From Ignavibacteriota bacterium (GTDB lineage Bacteria > Bacteroidota > Ignavibacteria > UBA10030 > BY39), in assembly GCA_003327435.1 (NCBI GenBank), contig QOQV01000003.1, positions 62,001-126,000 on the forward strand: DNA of 64,000 nt, in the 5' to 3' direction. Position numbers and translations under genes: made by a program. Positions 8,832 through 18,525 of this stretch are shown here, in pieces. The notes under the pieces are model-generated. The model was not told the origin of the DNA and ran no database searches. It saw nothing but the letters and a program-made list of their open reading frames with translations. Position 1 is the stretch's first letter, and each line of letters starts with the position of its first letter.

Positions 8832-9004
8832 AAAATTTTCTCCTTATCATTTTTGAAAAAATATTTTTAATTCATCTCAAATATAAGAAACGCCACTTCA
8901 AATTGCAATTGTAAAATCACTTAAATACACAAATTGCTTATGGCATTGAAGTTGATTATCTTAATACACATAACTTTTAAAATTTAGAAAAATACCATTT
9001 TCTT

Positions 9005-9817
9005 ATGAATATTTTAAACATTGCATTACCGATTCTATATATTTTAGCTCTTTCATTTTATGGAATTTCTTTCTTCAAGGAATCTGTAAAAAGTGAAAAA
9101 TTTAAGAAATATCTATTATCTTTAACTGTCCTTATACATTTACTTTATTTAGTTTTAAGAACGATTAACTTTTCACATCCTCCAATTACAAATGTCTTCG
9201 AAATTTTAACAGTGATCTCCTTTTCTTTAGCGGTAGCTTACCTCTTCATCGAAATTAAAACAAAAGTCAGATCAACAGGTTTTTTTATATTAATCGTTGT
9301 TGTAGTTTTTCAAATTTTATCCTCACTTTTCATCAAAGATTTATTAAATGTACCAGAAGTTCTGCGAAGCAATCTTTTAGGATTTCATGTTGTAAGTGCT
9401 CTACTTGGATTTTCTGCAATTACAATTTCTGCTGTTTATGGGTTGCTTTATTTGATGTTATATCACGAGATAAAGACAACAAGATTCGGGACAATTTACC
9501 AGAGGTTACCAAACTTAGAGATTTTAGAACAAATGAGTTTTACAGCTACTGTTTTCGGGTTTGTATTTTTAACTATTGCAATTATAATCGGAGCCATATG
9601 GTTACCCAAAGCTTTTGAAAATTTTTCCTACACGGATCCAAAATTAATTGGAACAACATTTATCTGGCTACTGTATGCACTTGGTTTAATCGCAAACAAA
9701 TTTGTTCACTGGCGTGGTAAAAAGATAATCTGGCTTTCAATCATCGGATTCATCATATCATTTTTTTCAATGACGATAATTAATATGTTCTTTAGTAATT
9801 TTCATAGATTTTATTGA
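9005..9817 (+). CDS. CcsA/HemX-type cytochrome c assembly membrane protein
   Basis: 270 residues with about eight predicted membrane helices. The pattern fits the CcsA/CcmC/HemX family (cytochrome c assembly protein domain), which handles haem at the membrane. Histidines are present in LLGFHVVSAL and NKFVHWRGKK, positions comparable to the haem-binding loops of the family, but the WWD tryptophan motif is not clear. That favours a HemX-like role, in which the protein influences GluTR levels, over full cytochrome c maturation. It starts the haem operon, 9 bp before hemA, and diverges from the M20 gene across a 173-bp promoter region. Confidence 0.8.
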   Translation: MNILNIALPILYILALSFYGISFFKESVKSEKFKKYLLSLTVLIHLLYLVLRTINFSHPPITNVFEILTVISFSLAVAYLFIEIKTKVRSTGFFILIVVVVFQILSSLFIKDLLNVPEVLRSNLLGFHVVSALLGFSAITISAVYGLLYLMLYHEIKTTRFGTIYQRLPNLEILEQMSFTATVFGFVFLTIAIIIGAIWLPKAFENFSYTDPKLIGTTFIWLLYALGLIANKFVHWRGKKIIWLSIIGFIISFFSMTIINMFFSNFHRFY

Positions 9818-9826
9818 TTTAACAAG

Positions 9827-11095
9827 ATGAATTTAATATCCATAGGAATAAATCACAGAACTGCTCCTGTAGAAGTTCGTGAGAAAATTTGGTTTTCAAA
9901 CGACGAGATAATTCTTATCCTTCCCAAATTAAAAGAAAAATTTTTTAAGGAGTGTGTTCTTGTTTCGACCTGCAATCGTACGGAACTCTACGGAATTCCC
10001 AGCAATGAATTGGTAGATACTCAACAAATTGAAGAGGAATTAATTAAGTTTAAGAACGCTGACAATTCTGTAAAACCAGAACATTTTTATTTATTACATT
10101 CTTCAATTGCCATAAGCCATTTGTTTAAAGTTGTTTCAGGAATAGATTCTATGATACTTGGGGATGTGCAGATACTTAATCAAATTAAAGAGGCATATCT
10201 TACTGCAGCGAAGCTAAAAACTGTCGGCAAACTTACAGCACGCTTATTCGACACTGCTTTTCATGTTGGTAAAAGAGCAAGGAGTGAGACCCAGATTGGC
10301 GAGGGTGCTGTATCTATTAGCTATGCTGCAGTTGAGTTAGCCAGCAAGATTTTTTCGGACTTGAAGAGACATACAGCTCTTATCATTGGTTCTGGAGAAA
10401 CAGCACAACTTACTGCAAAACATCTTCAGGCAAAAAATATTGGTAAATTAATTTTTACAAACAGGACACGAGAAAAAGCTGAAAATCTTGCAAAGGAAAT
10501 GAATGGAGCTGTTATTGAATTCAATAATTTGGCAGAAGAATTAGATAATATCGATATCATTATCAGTTCAATAACGATACCAGATTATATCATTACATCA
10601 AAACAGATGCAAAAGGTTATGCGTGAAAGGCATAACAGGCAACTTTTTATTATTGATATCGGTGTGCCAAGGAATATCGATCCTGAAATTGCGAGAATAG
10701 AAAATGTTTTCCTCTACGATATTGATGCTTTAAATAATATTATAGACAAAAATTTAGAGAAGCGCCGTGCTGAAGTTCCTAAAGTGAAAAAAATTGTCTT
10801 TGAAGAACTGGAACAATTCTATAATTGGTATAAATCCCTGCAGGTGAATCCCACCATTCAAGAGCTACGCTTACAATTCGAAAAAATTCGAGAAGAAGAG
10901 GTTTCAAAAAATATTAACAGATTTAAAGTTGAAGATAGAGAACTTGTCGATATTATTACGAAAAGAATAATTAATAAAATTTTGCACACACCTATCGTAA
11001 ATTTAAAAAATGGAAACAATTCCGAAATAGACGAGGATACAATAAGCAAAGTTAGCTTAATTCGTTCTTTATTTGGATTAGAAAAGAAAAAGTAA
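9827..11095 (+). CDS. hemA: Glutamyl-tRNA reductase
   Basis: 422 residues, normal length. It reduces glutamyl-tRNA(Glu) to glutamate-1-semialdehyde with NADPH, the first step of the C5 haem pathway. The catalytic domain begins GINHRTAPVEVREK and carries the nucleophilic Cys in STCNRTELYG (about residue 50). The NADPH-binding domain is marked by LIIGSGETAQLTAKHL (about 184-199) and the dimerisation domain by the C-terminal helices from about 315. It is followed 3 bp later by hemC. Feedback regulation by haem is usual for the family but no sequence element for it was seen. Confidence 0.97.
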   Translation: MNLISIGINHRTAPVEVREKIWFSNDEIILILPKLKEKFFKECVLVSTCNRTELYGIPSNELVDTQQIEEELIKFKNADNSVKPEHFYLLHSSIAISHLFKVVSGIDSMILGDVQILNQIKEAYLTAAKLKTVGKLTARLFDTAFHVGKRARSETQIGEGAVSISYAAVELASKIFSDLKRHTALIIGSGETAQLTAKHLQAKNIGKLIFTNRTREKAENLAKEMNGAVIEFNNLAEELDNIDIIISSITIPDYIITSKQMQKVMRERHNRQLFIIDIGVPRNIDPEIARIENVFLYDIDALNNIIDKNLEKRRAEVPKVKKIVFEELEQFYNWYKSLQVNPTIQELRLQFEKIREEEVSKNINRFKVEDRELVDIITKRIINKILHTPIVNLKNGNNSEIDEDTISKVSLIRSLFGLEKKK

Positions 11096-11098
11096 AAT

Positions 11099-12040
11099 AT
11101 GAAAGAGAAAATTAAAATCGGTAGTAGGGGAAGTGCGTTAGCTCTATGGCAAACAAACTGGGTAATTGCTGAATTAAAAAAAATCCTTCCCGAATTAAAA
11201 GTTGAAATAGAAATTATTAAAACACAGGGTGATAAAATTTTAGATGCTCCATTATCTAAAATTGGAGATAAGGGTTTATTTACAAAAGAATTAGAAACTG
11301 CTTTACTATCAAAAAAAATTGATGCAGCGGTTCATAGTTTAAAGGATGTTCCAACCAAAATTCCAGATGGGCTAACTATAACTGCTATTACAAAAAGAGA
11401 AGATGTTAGAGATGTTTTTATATCCCCAATTGGCAAGAGTTACGATTTCAATCAATTACCAGGCAATGCAAAAATTGCTACCGGTAGTTTAAGAAGAAAA
11501 TCGCAATTGTTAAACTGGAGAAAAGACTTACAAATTATTGATATTCGAGGAAACCTGAATACAAGATTGTCAAAGCTTGATAGTTCTGATTGGCATGGAA
11601 TGATACTGGCAAAAGCAGGAGTAATTAGGCTTGGCCTTAAAGATAGAATCTCTTACACCATGCCCCTTGAGATATTACTACCAGCTGTTGGACAGGGCGC
11701 ACTGGGAATAGAAATAAGACAGGAGGATGAGTTTGCAAAGCAAGTTTTTGAAAAACTTAATCATTACGAAACAGCAGTTGCTTGCATTAGTGAAAGAGCA
11801 CTATTGAGAAGATTAGAGGGTGGATGCCAGATACCAGTTGCAGCATTCGGTAAAGTAGAAAACACAACATTGCTTCTTAAAGCTTTAATTGGCAGTTTAG
11901 ATGGTAAAACAATAATAAGAGATGAAATTTCTGGGGATTTAAGCCAGGCTGAAGAGTTGGGTATTTTACTTGCAGAGAAGTTACTTTCGCAAGGTGGCAT
12001 GGAAATCCTAAAAGATATTGATAGAACTAATCCAATCTAA
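11099..12040 (+). CDS. hemC: Porphobilinogen deaminase (hydroxymethylbilane synthase)
   Basis: 313 residues, typical. It joins four porphobilinogen molecules into hydroxymethylbilane. It has the N-terminal IGSRGSALALWQTNWV, the substrate-binding SLKDVPT, RRKSQL and DIRGNLNTRLSKLD motifs, and the cofactor-attachment cysteine in LEGGCQIPVAAF that carries the dipyrromethane. hemD starts on the last base of its stop codon (TAATG), indicating coupled translation. No hemB or hemL lies in the window; they must be elsewhere or beyond the edges. Confidence 0.97.
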   Translation: MKEKIKIGSRGSALALWQTNWVIAELKKILPELKVEIEIIKTQGDKILDAPLSKIGDKGLFTKELETALLSKKIDAAVHSLKDVPTKIPDGLTITAITKREDVRDVFISPIGKSYDFNQLPGNAKIATGSLRRKSQLLNWRKDLQIIDIRGNLNTRLSKLDSSDWHGMILAKAGVIRLGLKDRISYTMPLEILLPAVGQGALGIEIRQEDEFAKQVFEKLNHYETAVACISERALLRRLEGGCQIPVAAFGKVENTTLLLKALIGSLDGKTIIRDEISGDLSQAEELGILLAEKLLSQGGMEILKDIDRTNPI

Positions 12041-12822
12041 TGAATTTAGAAAATAAAAACATACTAATAACTCGCAGCAAGGAACAAGCTCAGGAATTCG
12101 CACAATTAATTAAAAAATATGGAGCAAATCCTGTTTTTTTCCCAACCATCGAAATTAAAGAACCAGAATCCTGGAATGAGCTTGATAATCTCTTAAATTC
12201 ATTGAACAATTTCGACGGGGTAATATTTACAAGTCAAAACGCAATAAAATATTTCTTTATAAGACTAAATTATCAGCAAATTTCAAATTCGGTTCTGGAA
12301 AATAAATTGACTTTTGTTATAGGTGAAAAATCAAAAATAGAAATTGAAAAACATAATCTTAAATGCACAGCAATCCCGGAATCTTATACTGCAGAAGAAT
12401 TAGCACATTTAATAAAAAAATACAACATCAAGGGGAAAAATTTCCTTTTCCCGAGAGGCAATCTAAGTCGTGAAATAATTATCGACAATCTTAGAACCTT
12501 TGGTGCTGAAGTTACACCCGTTGTAGTTTACCAGACAATTTGTCCAGAACCACAAAATATTGATGATGTAAAACAAAAATTATTGAGAAGAACAATCGAT
12601 GTTGTGACCTTTACCAGTCCATCTACTGCAAATAATTTTTTCAAAATCATATCTGATCAGAATATAAAAGCTTCTATTAAAGAACTTACGAAAATTGCAG
12701 TTATCGGAGTAACAACGGCTAAAGCTTTAGAAAAAAATGGTATCACCCCACATATTATAGCAGAGCCATCTACATTAGAAGGTTTATTAGAAAGTATAAA
12801 AAAATATTTCGAGGTTAACTAA
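12040..12822 (+). CDS. hemD: Uroporphyrinogen-III synthase
   Basis: 260 residues. It closes and inverts ring D of hydroxymethylbilane to give uroporphyrinogen III. The family is poorly conserved in sequence. Here the signs are KNILITRSKEQAQEF at the start, GVIFTSQNAIKYFF, the Tyr-containing ESYTAEELAHL, and VVTFTSPSTANNFF near the end, all in the right order for the two-lobed HemD fold. It is the last gene of the ccsA-like/hemA/hemC/hemD unit. Its end overlaps by 4 bp the stop of the convergent gene that follows. Confidence 0.93.
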   Translation: MNLENKNILITRSKEQAQEFAQLIKKYGANPVFFPTIEIKEPESWNELDNLLNSLNNFDGVIFTSQNAIKYFFIRLNYQQISNSVLENKLTFVIGEKSKIEIEKHNLKCTAIPESYTAEELAHLIKKYNIKGKNFLFPRGNLSREIIIDNLRTFGAEVTPVVVYQTICPEPQNIDDVKQKLLRRTIDVVTFTSPSTANNFFKIISDQNIKASIKELTKIAVIGVTTAKALEKNGITPHIIAEPSTLEGLLESIKKYFEVN

Positions 12823-13535
12823 TCAAAAACAGCTTCTACAGCTTGATATTTTGTATGCATCAATTCAATTTTATCAATAATTTTCTGTTTATCTTTAGAT
12901 TTCAAAACGGACTTCAAATCTTTCAATGCTGAATTTAATTCCTTGCGGGCTTTATTAAATTCTTTTTCTCTACTTTTAACTCTCTTAGGCAATTCTGCTT
13001 TGTTTAACTTTTCAATTTTAATTAACAAGGTATCCACCGACTCTTTAATTTTATCATAATTATAATCTGGCAGGTAATAATGATAAAGCAAATAGAGTGA
13101 TTTATGAAAATCGTCCAACTCTTTAACAACTGGTTTAATTGTTCTTACGAGTGCTTCAAATTGTGAATGTACCTTTTCGGCTGCATTTAACAATCCGATT
13201 GTATCATCTTTAGAGATCGCATTTTTATATTCTTCAATTATTTCATAAAATGTTTCAAGATTTTTTGACCAAGCAGTTTCTTTATCTCTCAGTATCCCAG
13301 GTAATTTTACTTCTATTAGCTTTTTATAGCCTGATTCAATTTCAGGTAGCAATTGATTAAGTTTTTCAATATCTTTATTTGGCCAGGCGTTATGCCAAAG
13401 CTCATATATTGTTGAATGAAAATCAGTTAACTCAGGTATTGACGTGCTTAGTTCATCATGATTTATATTTTGCGCTAATAATGATAATGGTAATAAAGTT
13501 ACAATTATCGATAATAAAGTTATAAACTTAAACAT
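12819..13535 (-). CDS. Exported helical protein of unknown function
   Basis: 238 residues from an ATG at 13535, chosen because AAAGGAGTGAAA lies directly before it and a clean signal peptide follows (MFKFITLLSIIVTLLPLSLLAQ). A frame extension to 13616 lacks such a site. The mature part is lysine- and glutamate-rich and almost entirely helical. It has two similar halves, each with a pattern like DFH(S/K)-x-(I/L)-Y-x-L-(W/Y)-H: DFHSTIYELWHNAWPNKD and DFHKSLYLLYHYYLPDYN. I do not recognise a named family. The duplicated helical unit recalls periplasmic four-helix-bundle proteins such as imelysin- or cytochrome c'-like folds, but no haem CxxCH motif is present. Confidence 0.8.
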   Translation of the reverse strand: MFKFITLLSIIVTLLPLSLLAQNINHDELSTSIPELTDFHSTIYELWHNAWPNKDIEKLNQLLPEIESGYKKLIEVKLPGILRDKETAWSKNLETFYEIIEEYKNAISKDDTIGLLNAAEKVHSQFEALVRTIKPVVKELDDFHKSLYLLYHYYLPDYNYDKIKESVDTLLIKIEKLNKAELPKRVKSREKEFNKARKELNSALKDLKSVLKSKDKQKIIDKIELMHTKYQAVEAVFD

Positions 13536-13759
13536 TTTCACTCCTTTCATTTTGTTATACATTGGTATAATAAGAAATTTTCTTGAAAAGAAAAAAATAA
13601 TGGATGTATATACCACGATTTTGAAATTTAATTATAACAGTATATATTTAGATGAAATCAATAAACAAGTTTATTGATATAATAAGGGAAAGAATTTTAT
13701 AATCAAAATTTTCTAACTTTATTAGGAAAAAAATTTTATTCAAGAATTCTTTATATAAT

Positions 13760-14995
13760 ATGCCAAATAAAAAAATATGCATGATTACATATATGAAGAG
13801 GCCAGAGCATTGTCCACCGCTTTATAATACTGCGATATCTCTTGTTAAGAAAGGTTATGAAGTAGTTGGAATATTTCTTTTCAGTGAATATTCAACCACA
13901 AAAAAAGAAACCATTATACCAGGTTTTTCAATCATTTTTATTTCCTTAACAATTCGAGATTGCTGTAATAGATTTTTTAAAAATCTAAACAGCAACAAAA
14001 TATTTTTAACTATTCGCTATCTGTTAGTATATATTGAATATTCAATAAAAACTATTTATCACGCAATAAAAATAAATGCAGATTTATATGAAGCTCATGA
14101 CATCCAGGCAATTTTGCCTACTGCAGTAGTAGCAAAACTTTTCACCAAAAAATTCTTATATCGTGCTCACGAACTATTTGCAGAAAAAAGTGAGCCAGTG
14201 TGGCTAAGTTATATACACAAAATAAAAGAGAAAACATTTATAAAATATGCTGATCTAGTTGTAACACCAGAAAAAAACCGTGCATTAATTTATGAAAATG
14301 AATACAAAATATCTACTAAGCCATTAATAATACAGAATACCCCCATTTACCGTCCCAAAATTTCAAGTCAAATACTTTATGAAAAATTTAAGGAATTGAA
14401 TATTAATGTAAGCAAAATAGTTATTTATCAAGGGCTATTAGCTGATGATAGATGTATTGATGAAATAATAACGGCGGCGGAATCTTTTCATGATTCGGTA
14501 AAGTTGGTAATAATCGGTCAGGGTTTCGGCAGATGGTATAACTATTATAAGAAATCCAATAATTTTAAAAATTTATTAATACTACCATATGTGAACTATA
14601 ACCAATTACCTCATTACACTGCATCCGCAGACATAGGAATACTAATGTATCGCAATACTTGCAGGAACAATTATTTTTGTGCACCGAATAAACTATTTGA
14701 ATATATGATGATGGGACTTCCTGTTATAACCTGCAACTATCCAGGATTAATCGAAATTGTAGAAAAAAATGAAATAGGATTATGTGTTAATCCGGAATCT
14801 CCAGAAGAAATCGCATCCGCCGTAAATAAACTCGCAACAGATAATGAATTATATAACAAGATGAGTAATAATTGCCTCATGCTTTCGAAATCTAAATACA
14901 ATTGGGAAATAGAATTCCAGAAATTTTATCCAAAATATAAGGAACTACTGCAAGATTCAACTTTGGAAAAATCAATAAATGAGATTAACAAATAA
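13760..14995 (+). CDS. GT4-type glycosyltransferase
   Basis: 411 residues of GT-B fold. The N-terminal Rossmann half starts KKICMITYMKRPEHCPPLY and the C-terminal half contains the family-4 nucleotide-sugar region FEYMMMGLPVITCNYPGLIE with a conserved Glu. YRAHELFAE (about 133-141) corresponds to the usual acceptor-loop His of this family. It probably acts at the cytoplasmic membrane in making a surface polysaccharide; donor and acceptor cannot be predicted. The stop overlaps the next gene by 17 bp, so the two form a unit. It lies behind an AT-rich 140-bp promoter region. Confidence 0.87.
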   Translation: MPNKKICMITYMKRPEHCPPLYNTAISLVKKGYEVVGIFLFSEYSTTKKETIIPGFSIIFISLTIRDCCNRFFKNLNSNKIFLTIRYLLVYIEYSIKTIYHAIKINADLYEAHDIQAILPTAVVAKLFTKKFLYRAHELFAEKSEPVWLSYIHKIKEKTFIKYADLVVTPEKNRALIYENEYKISTKPLIIQNTPIYRPKISSQILYEKFKELNINVSKIVIYQGLLADDRCIDEIITAAESFHDSVKLVIIGQGFGRWYNYYKKSNNFKNLLILPYVNYNQLPHYTASADIGILMYRNTCRNNYFCAPNKLFEYMMMGLPVITCNYPGLIEIVEKNEIGLCVNPESPEEIASAVNKLATDNELYNKMSNNCLMLSKSKYNWEIEFQKFYPKYKELLQDSTLEKSINEINK

Positions 14996-16166
14996 AATTA
15001 TTACAGCAAGTAAACTACTCAAAAATAAAGAGTTTTATTATCTAATAAAACTATTAATTCAAAATCCTTCGAATCAAATTCACAATAACCTATACTATAT
15101 TAATCTATCAATTAATTGGTTATTGAAAGCAAATATAATCTGTGATGGTAATGGATTTTCAAAACTTTTTTCTCTTAGAGATGGCTGGTTTGGTCCATAT
15201 GCAGAAACTACAGGATATATAATACCAACATTATACTCAGCAACTGAATTTACAAATTATAAAAAAAACGAAATCTACTATACAATACAAAAATCAGCCG
15301 ACTGGTTATTGAGTGTTCAATATAACAATGGAGCTTTTGGTGATTCAGTTTCCTTCAAACCAAAGGTTTATAAAACCACACAGGAACAAGTTTTTGATAC
15401 TGGTCAAGCAATTTTTGGATTGATAAGTTCTTATGAAAAAATAGGGAAAAATATTTATTTAGATTCAGCAGTTAAAGCGGGTAACTGGTTATTAAAAGTT
15501 CAAGATGAATCCGGTTCCTGGACAAAATTTGTATATAACAATATTCCTCACACATATTATTCTCGAGTAGCTTTTGCATTATGTAAACTTTGGGAAGTTA
15601 CGGGTGTTGAACAATTTAAACAATCAGCACTTAAAAATGTCGAATGGGTTATAAAAAATCAGAAAGAAAATGGTGCATTTTTAAATTGTTCTTTCCTCCC
15701 AGATAACAAACCAGTACTTCATGTAATCGCATATACCATAGAAGGATTATGGAAATCTGGACTAATTCTTAAAGAAGAATTGATTAAACAATATGCTATT
15801 AAATCAGCCTCTATTCTAAAAGAGATACAGAAGCGAGATAAAATTCTGTTCAGTCATTACAACCTTGATTGGGAACCAGTCGATTCAAGTCGCTGCTTAA
15901 CAGGATTAGCACAGATGGCAGAAATCTGGTTGTCAATGTATGATACAACAGGTGATGAAGAAATGTTTGATGCCGCTGTAGTTGCATTAAATTATCTTAA
16001 ACAAAAAATTATCACCAACAAAAATTATTCTAACTTACATGGTGGTTTACTCGGCAGTTTTCCCTGGTGGGGAAAATATTTCCCATGGGCAATACCTAAC
16101 TGGGGTAACAAATTCTTCATTGATGCACTCCTTCTCGAAGAAAAACTAAATAGGCACTTTCACTGA
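14979..16166 (+). CDS. Alpha/alpha-toroid protein of a polysaccharide cluster
   Basis: 395 residues, no signal peptide. Repeated helical hairpins with W-L-L and G-A-F/G-S-W turns (SINWLLKAN, SADWLLSVQYNNGAFGD, AGNWLLKVQDESGSWT, NVEWVIKNQKENGAFLN) suggest an (alpha/alpha)-barrel like those of terpenoid cyclases/prenyltransferases or of unsaturated glycuronyl hydrolases and epimerases. No DxDD cyclase motif was found. Its 17-bp overlap with the preceding GT4 gene points to a role in glycan synthesis or modification, perhaps as a sugar lyase/epimerase-like enzyme. That function is inference only. It ends WAIPNWGNKFFIDALLLEE, a pattern I associate with uncharacterised proteins of polysaccharide clusters. 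Confidence 0.75.
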   Translation: MRLTNKIITASKLLKNKEFYYLIKLLIQNPSNQIHNNLYYINLSINWLLKANIICDGNGFSKLFSLRDGWFGPYAETTGYIIPTLYSATEFTNYKKNEIYYTIQKSADWLLSVQYNNGAFGDSVSFKPKVYKTTQEQVFDTGQAIFGLISSYEKIGKNIYLDSAVKAGNWLLKVQDESGSWTKFVYNNIPHTYYSRVAFALCKLWEVTGVEQFKQSALKNVEWVIKNQKENGAFLNCSFLPDNKPVLHVIAYTIEGLWKSGLILKEELIKQYAIKSASILKEIQKRDKILFSHYNLDWEPVDSSRCLTGLAQMAEIWLSMYDTTGDEEMFDAAVVALNYLKQKIITNKNYSNLHGGLLGSFPWWGKYFPWAIPNWGNKFFIDALLLEEKLNRHFH

Positions 16167-16227
16167 AATCAAACATAACCTAATTAATCTTTTTTTACAA
16201 ATAATGTTGCTTAATCCAGTAAAGATA

Positions 16228-18147
16228 TCACTTAATTAACACTACTTTCCTTACGCTATTGTATTTACCTGCAATAAACTGACAATAATAAACACCATTG
16301 GGCATATCATTAGCATTCCAGGTGATAGTATAGGTACCGGGTTGTTTTTCCTCATCCAAAAGAGTTGCCACTTCTTTACCAAGAATATCATAAATTTTTA
16401 ATTTAACTATTTCTGTTTTTGGTATCGTTAAGCGAAAACTCGTTGCAGGATTAAATGGATTAGGATAATTTATTGAAATATCAAAATCGATTTTTGACCA
16501 GGTTTCAAACTCTTCTTTAGCAGAGGTAATACGAACAATATCTGGAACAATAAAAGGCAAATTTATCACACTATCCAAATGATTTTCATATGAATATGGA
16601 ACTTCCAGTTCACATACTGGTTCTGTTATGTAATTACTTGTACCAAAAAAGTTGTCTATAAGATTTACCATTCCACCGGTGATACTATAAGCTGCCATAA
16701 CCGCTGTGGTTACATTTTGAAAATAATTTTTTTCTACTCTTACACAAGCACCCATACGAGTGTTAATAGCACTGTGACAATTATAAAAGTAGTTGTTGAA
16801 AATATGTGCTTTCCCAAACCGAATACTTGGTAATCTATCCTGACAATTAAAGAAATAATTATGATGAAATGTTACCCGAATAACAGTATCAGCATATTGC
16901 TCATCACCAGAGCTTATCAGAATTGTTTTATAGTGATCATGAAAAGCACACCTCGAAACAGTGATAAAGGACGATTGATTTTTAATATCCAACAAACCAT
17001 CGTAATAATCGGTACCGTGTTCACGATCCGAATAAAACTCACAATGGTCAATAACAATATTTTTTGAAGCACCATTAATTTCAATAGCATCCTGAGGATG
17101 AACATGTGATATAGTGATATTACGAATAATCACATTACGCGCTTGATTAATAGACAATCCAACTCCTTGTAAATGAGCTAATTCTCCAACACCCAAAAGA
17201 GTTTTGTTTGATTTGACCGTTATTTCACTGCTATCAACAATTTTTCCTGTAAACTTTACTACATAAGGTACCGAACTTCCCAAATAACTTTTTAACTCCG
17301 AAAGTGAACTTGCATAGACGGTATCACCTTCAGCACCACCGGTGATTAAAAAAGGTGTACCTTTATCGTCCTGAACAGTTGCATAACCTATGATTGTAGT
17401 ATCTATATTATTTTTTAGGAAATTCGGAAGAAACCGTGCAGTTACCTGAATATCCCGATTAATGGCAAAAGAAAATACACTATCCGCACTTGGCACATCA
17501 CCCATCCAGCTCTGAAAAAAATATCCTGATTTCGGAAAAGCATATAAAGTAATAACAGTCCCAACATTATACAATTCCTGAACCGGTGAATATGATACAT
17601 AACCACGCATTGTGTCGTTACTTGTAACAACTAATCGATACTGAGGAACACATTGGTGAGAAGCAACACCATTCCCATATATTTTTAAATAATCAATATT
17701 TGCCAGACCACCAGTTCTCACAGCTACAAGTCGGATATTATTATAACCACTCAATAATAGAACTGGAACGGGAGATATTTCCATCCAGTTTGACCAGCTA
17801 CCAGTATATGGAAAAATCACAGTATCAGGTATTGTTGAACCGTTAATTATTAATTTACCATCACGTAGATTTGTAGCAGTTCCACCGAATGCATATCGCC
17901 AAGTTAAATAATAAACTCCTTCTGTTTGCACAAAAACACCCCAGCTAATTGCCACTCCAATCCCATTGTCAGCATCAATAAAACCAGGTCCTGTCCAACC
18001 GGTAATCGTTGATGATGAAGTTACGATGTTTCCATTGTAAGTACACAAACCTATATCATTTTCTTGAATGATGAGAGAATCGATTTGCGATTTTAACTTA
18101 ATTTGAAAAATTAGCAATACTAATAGTAAAACAGTAATTCGTTTCAT
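16228..18147 (-). CDS. Secreted pectate lyase (PL1) with CBM and T9SS tail
   Basis: 639 residues. A signal peptide (about 1-20) is followed by a carbohydrate-binding-like beta-sandwich (about 25-160; GPGFIDADNGIGVAISW, VYYLTWRYAFGG, NIDYLKIYG). Next comes a bacterial repeat domain (about 168-240; GTVITLYAFPKSGYFFQSW). The parallel beta-helix of polysaccharide lyase family 1 spans about 255-520. It contains GGAEGDTV, KSNKTLLGVG, the calcium-site region DAIEINGASKNIVIDHCEF, YYDGLLDIK, and catalytic RLPSIRFG (the family RxPxxR arginine). The tail NYPNPFNPATSFRL...KVVLIK is a T9SS sorting domain. The enzyme should cleave pectate by beta-elimination outside the cell or on its surface. It stands alone. 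Confidence 0.93.
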   Translation of the reverse strand: MKRITVLLLVLLIFQIKLKSQIDSLIIQENDIGLCTYNGNIVTSSSTITGWTGPGFIDADNGIGVAISWGVFVQTEGVYYLTWRYAFGGTATNLRDGKLIINGSTIPDTVIFPYTGSWSNWMEISPVPVLLLSGYNNIRLVAVRTGGLANIDYLKIYGNGVASHQCVPQYRLVVTSNDTMRGYVSYSPVQELYNVGTVITLYAFPKSGYFFQSWMGDVPSADSVFSFAINRDIQVTARFLPNFLKNNIDTTIIGYATVQDDKGTPFLITGGAEGDTVYASSLSELKSYLGSSVPYVVKFTGKIVDSSEITVKSNKTLLGVGELAHLQGVGLSINQARNVIIRNITISHVHPQDAIEINGASKNIVIDHCEFYSDREHGTDYYDGLLDIKNQSSFITVSRCAFHDHYKTILISSGDEQYADTVIRVTFHHNYFFNCQDRLPSIRFGKAHIFNNYFYNCHSAINTRMGACVRVEKNYFQNVTTAVMAAYSITGGMVNLIDNFFGTSNYITEPVCELEVPYSYENHLDSVINLPFIVPDIVRITSAKEEFETWSKIDFDISINYPNPFNPATSFRLTIPKTEIVKLKIYDILGKEVATLLDEEKQPGTYTITWNANDMPNGVYYCQFIAGKYNSVRKVVLIK

Positions 18148-18199
18148 ATTTTTAACTAGTTCTTATTTTTAATATTGTAAATAAAATATAAATCATTTT

Positions 18200-18325
18200 C
18201 ATTTTAACAACAACATTTTTGTTGTTTAAATAAGGATTCCTGTTTAAGACGATAATAATATTACATTCCATTTCTTTAGATACCAACATTATACTTTCCC
18301 AAAAAAAATTTTTCATTTAAATCCC
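18200..18325 (-). pseudogene. Faint relict of a T9SS sorting tail
   Basis: On the minus strand one frame reads DLNEKFFLGKYNVGI-stop-RNGM-stop-YYYRLKQ. This matches the spacing of the T9SS tail segment 'PGxYxVxW...NGxYYYRLx'. A later frame gives NNKNVVVKM, near the normal end. Two in-frame stops and a frameshift make it non-functional. The call rests on a short pattern and could be chance. Confidence 0.35.
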
Positions 18326-18525
18326 AAAACCATCATCATAACGAATGGAACATTTGATGCTGAATTAAATAGATTTGTCTGGTTTTATTCAAAACTGAAC
18401 TCAATTGGGATTTTGTTAAGATAATAATTAAACAAAGTAATCCTCTCGGAGAGAACTCACTACCACACACCTTTACTCATCATTAACATGAGTACATAAA
18501 TAATAAGCTACTGTAAATAACGATT
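18326..18525. other. Gene-free AT-rich stretch
   Basis: This 200-bp remainder of the gap between the pectate lyase start and the queC stop shows no open frame, RNA or clear hairpin. It may hold the pectate lyase promoter or further decayed sequence from the relict beside it. Confidence 0.4.
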
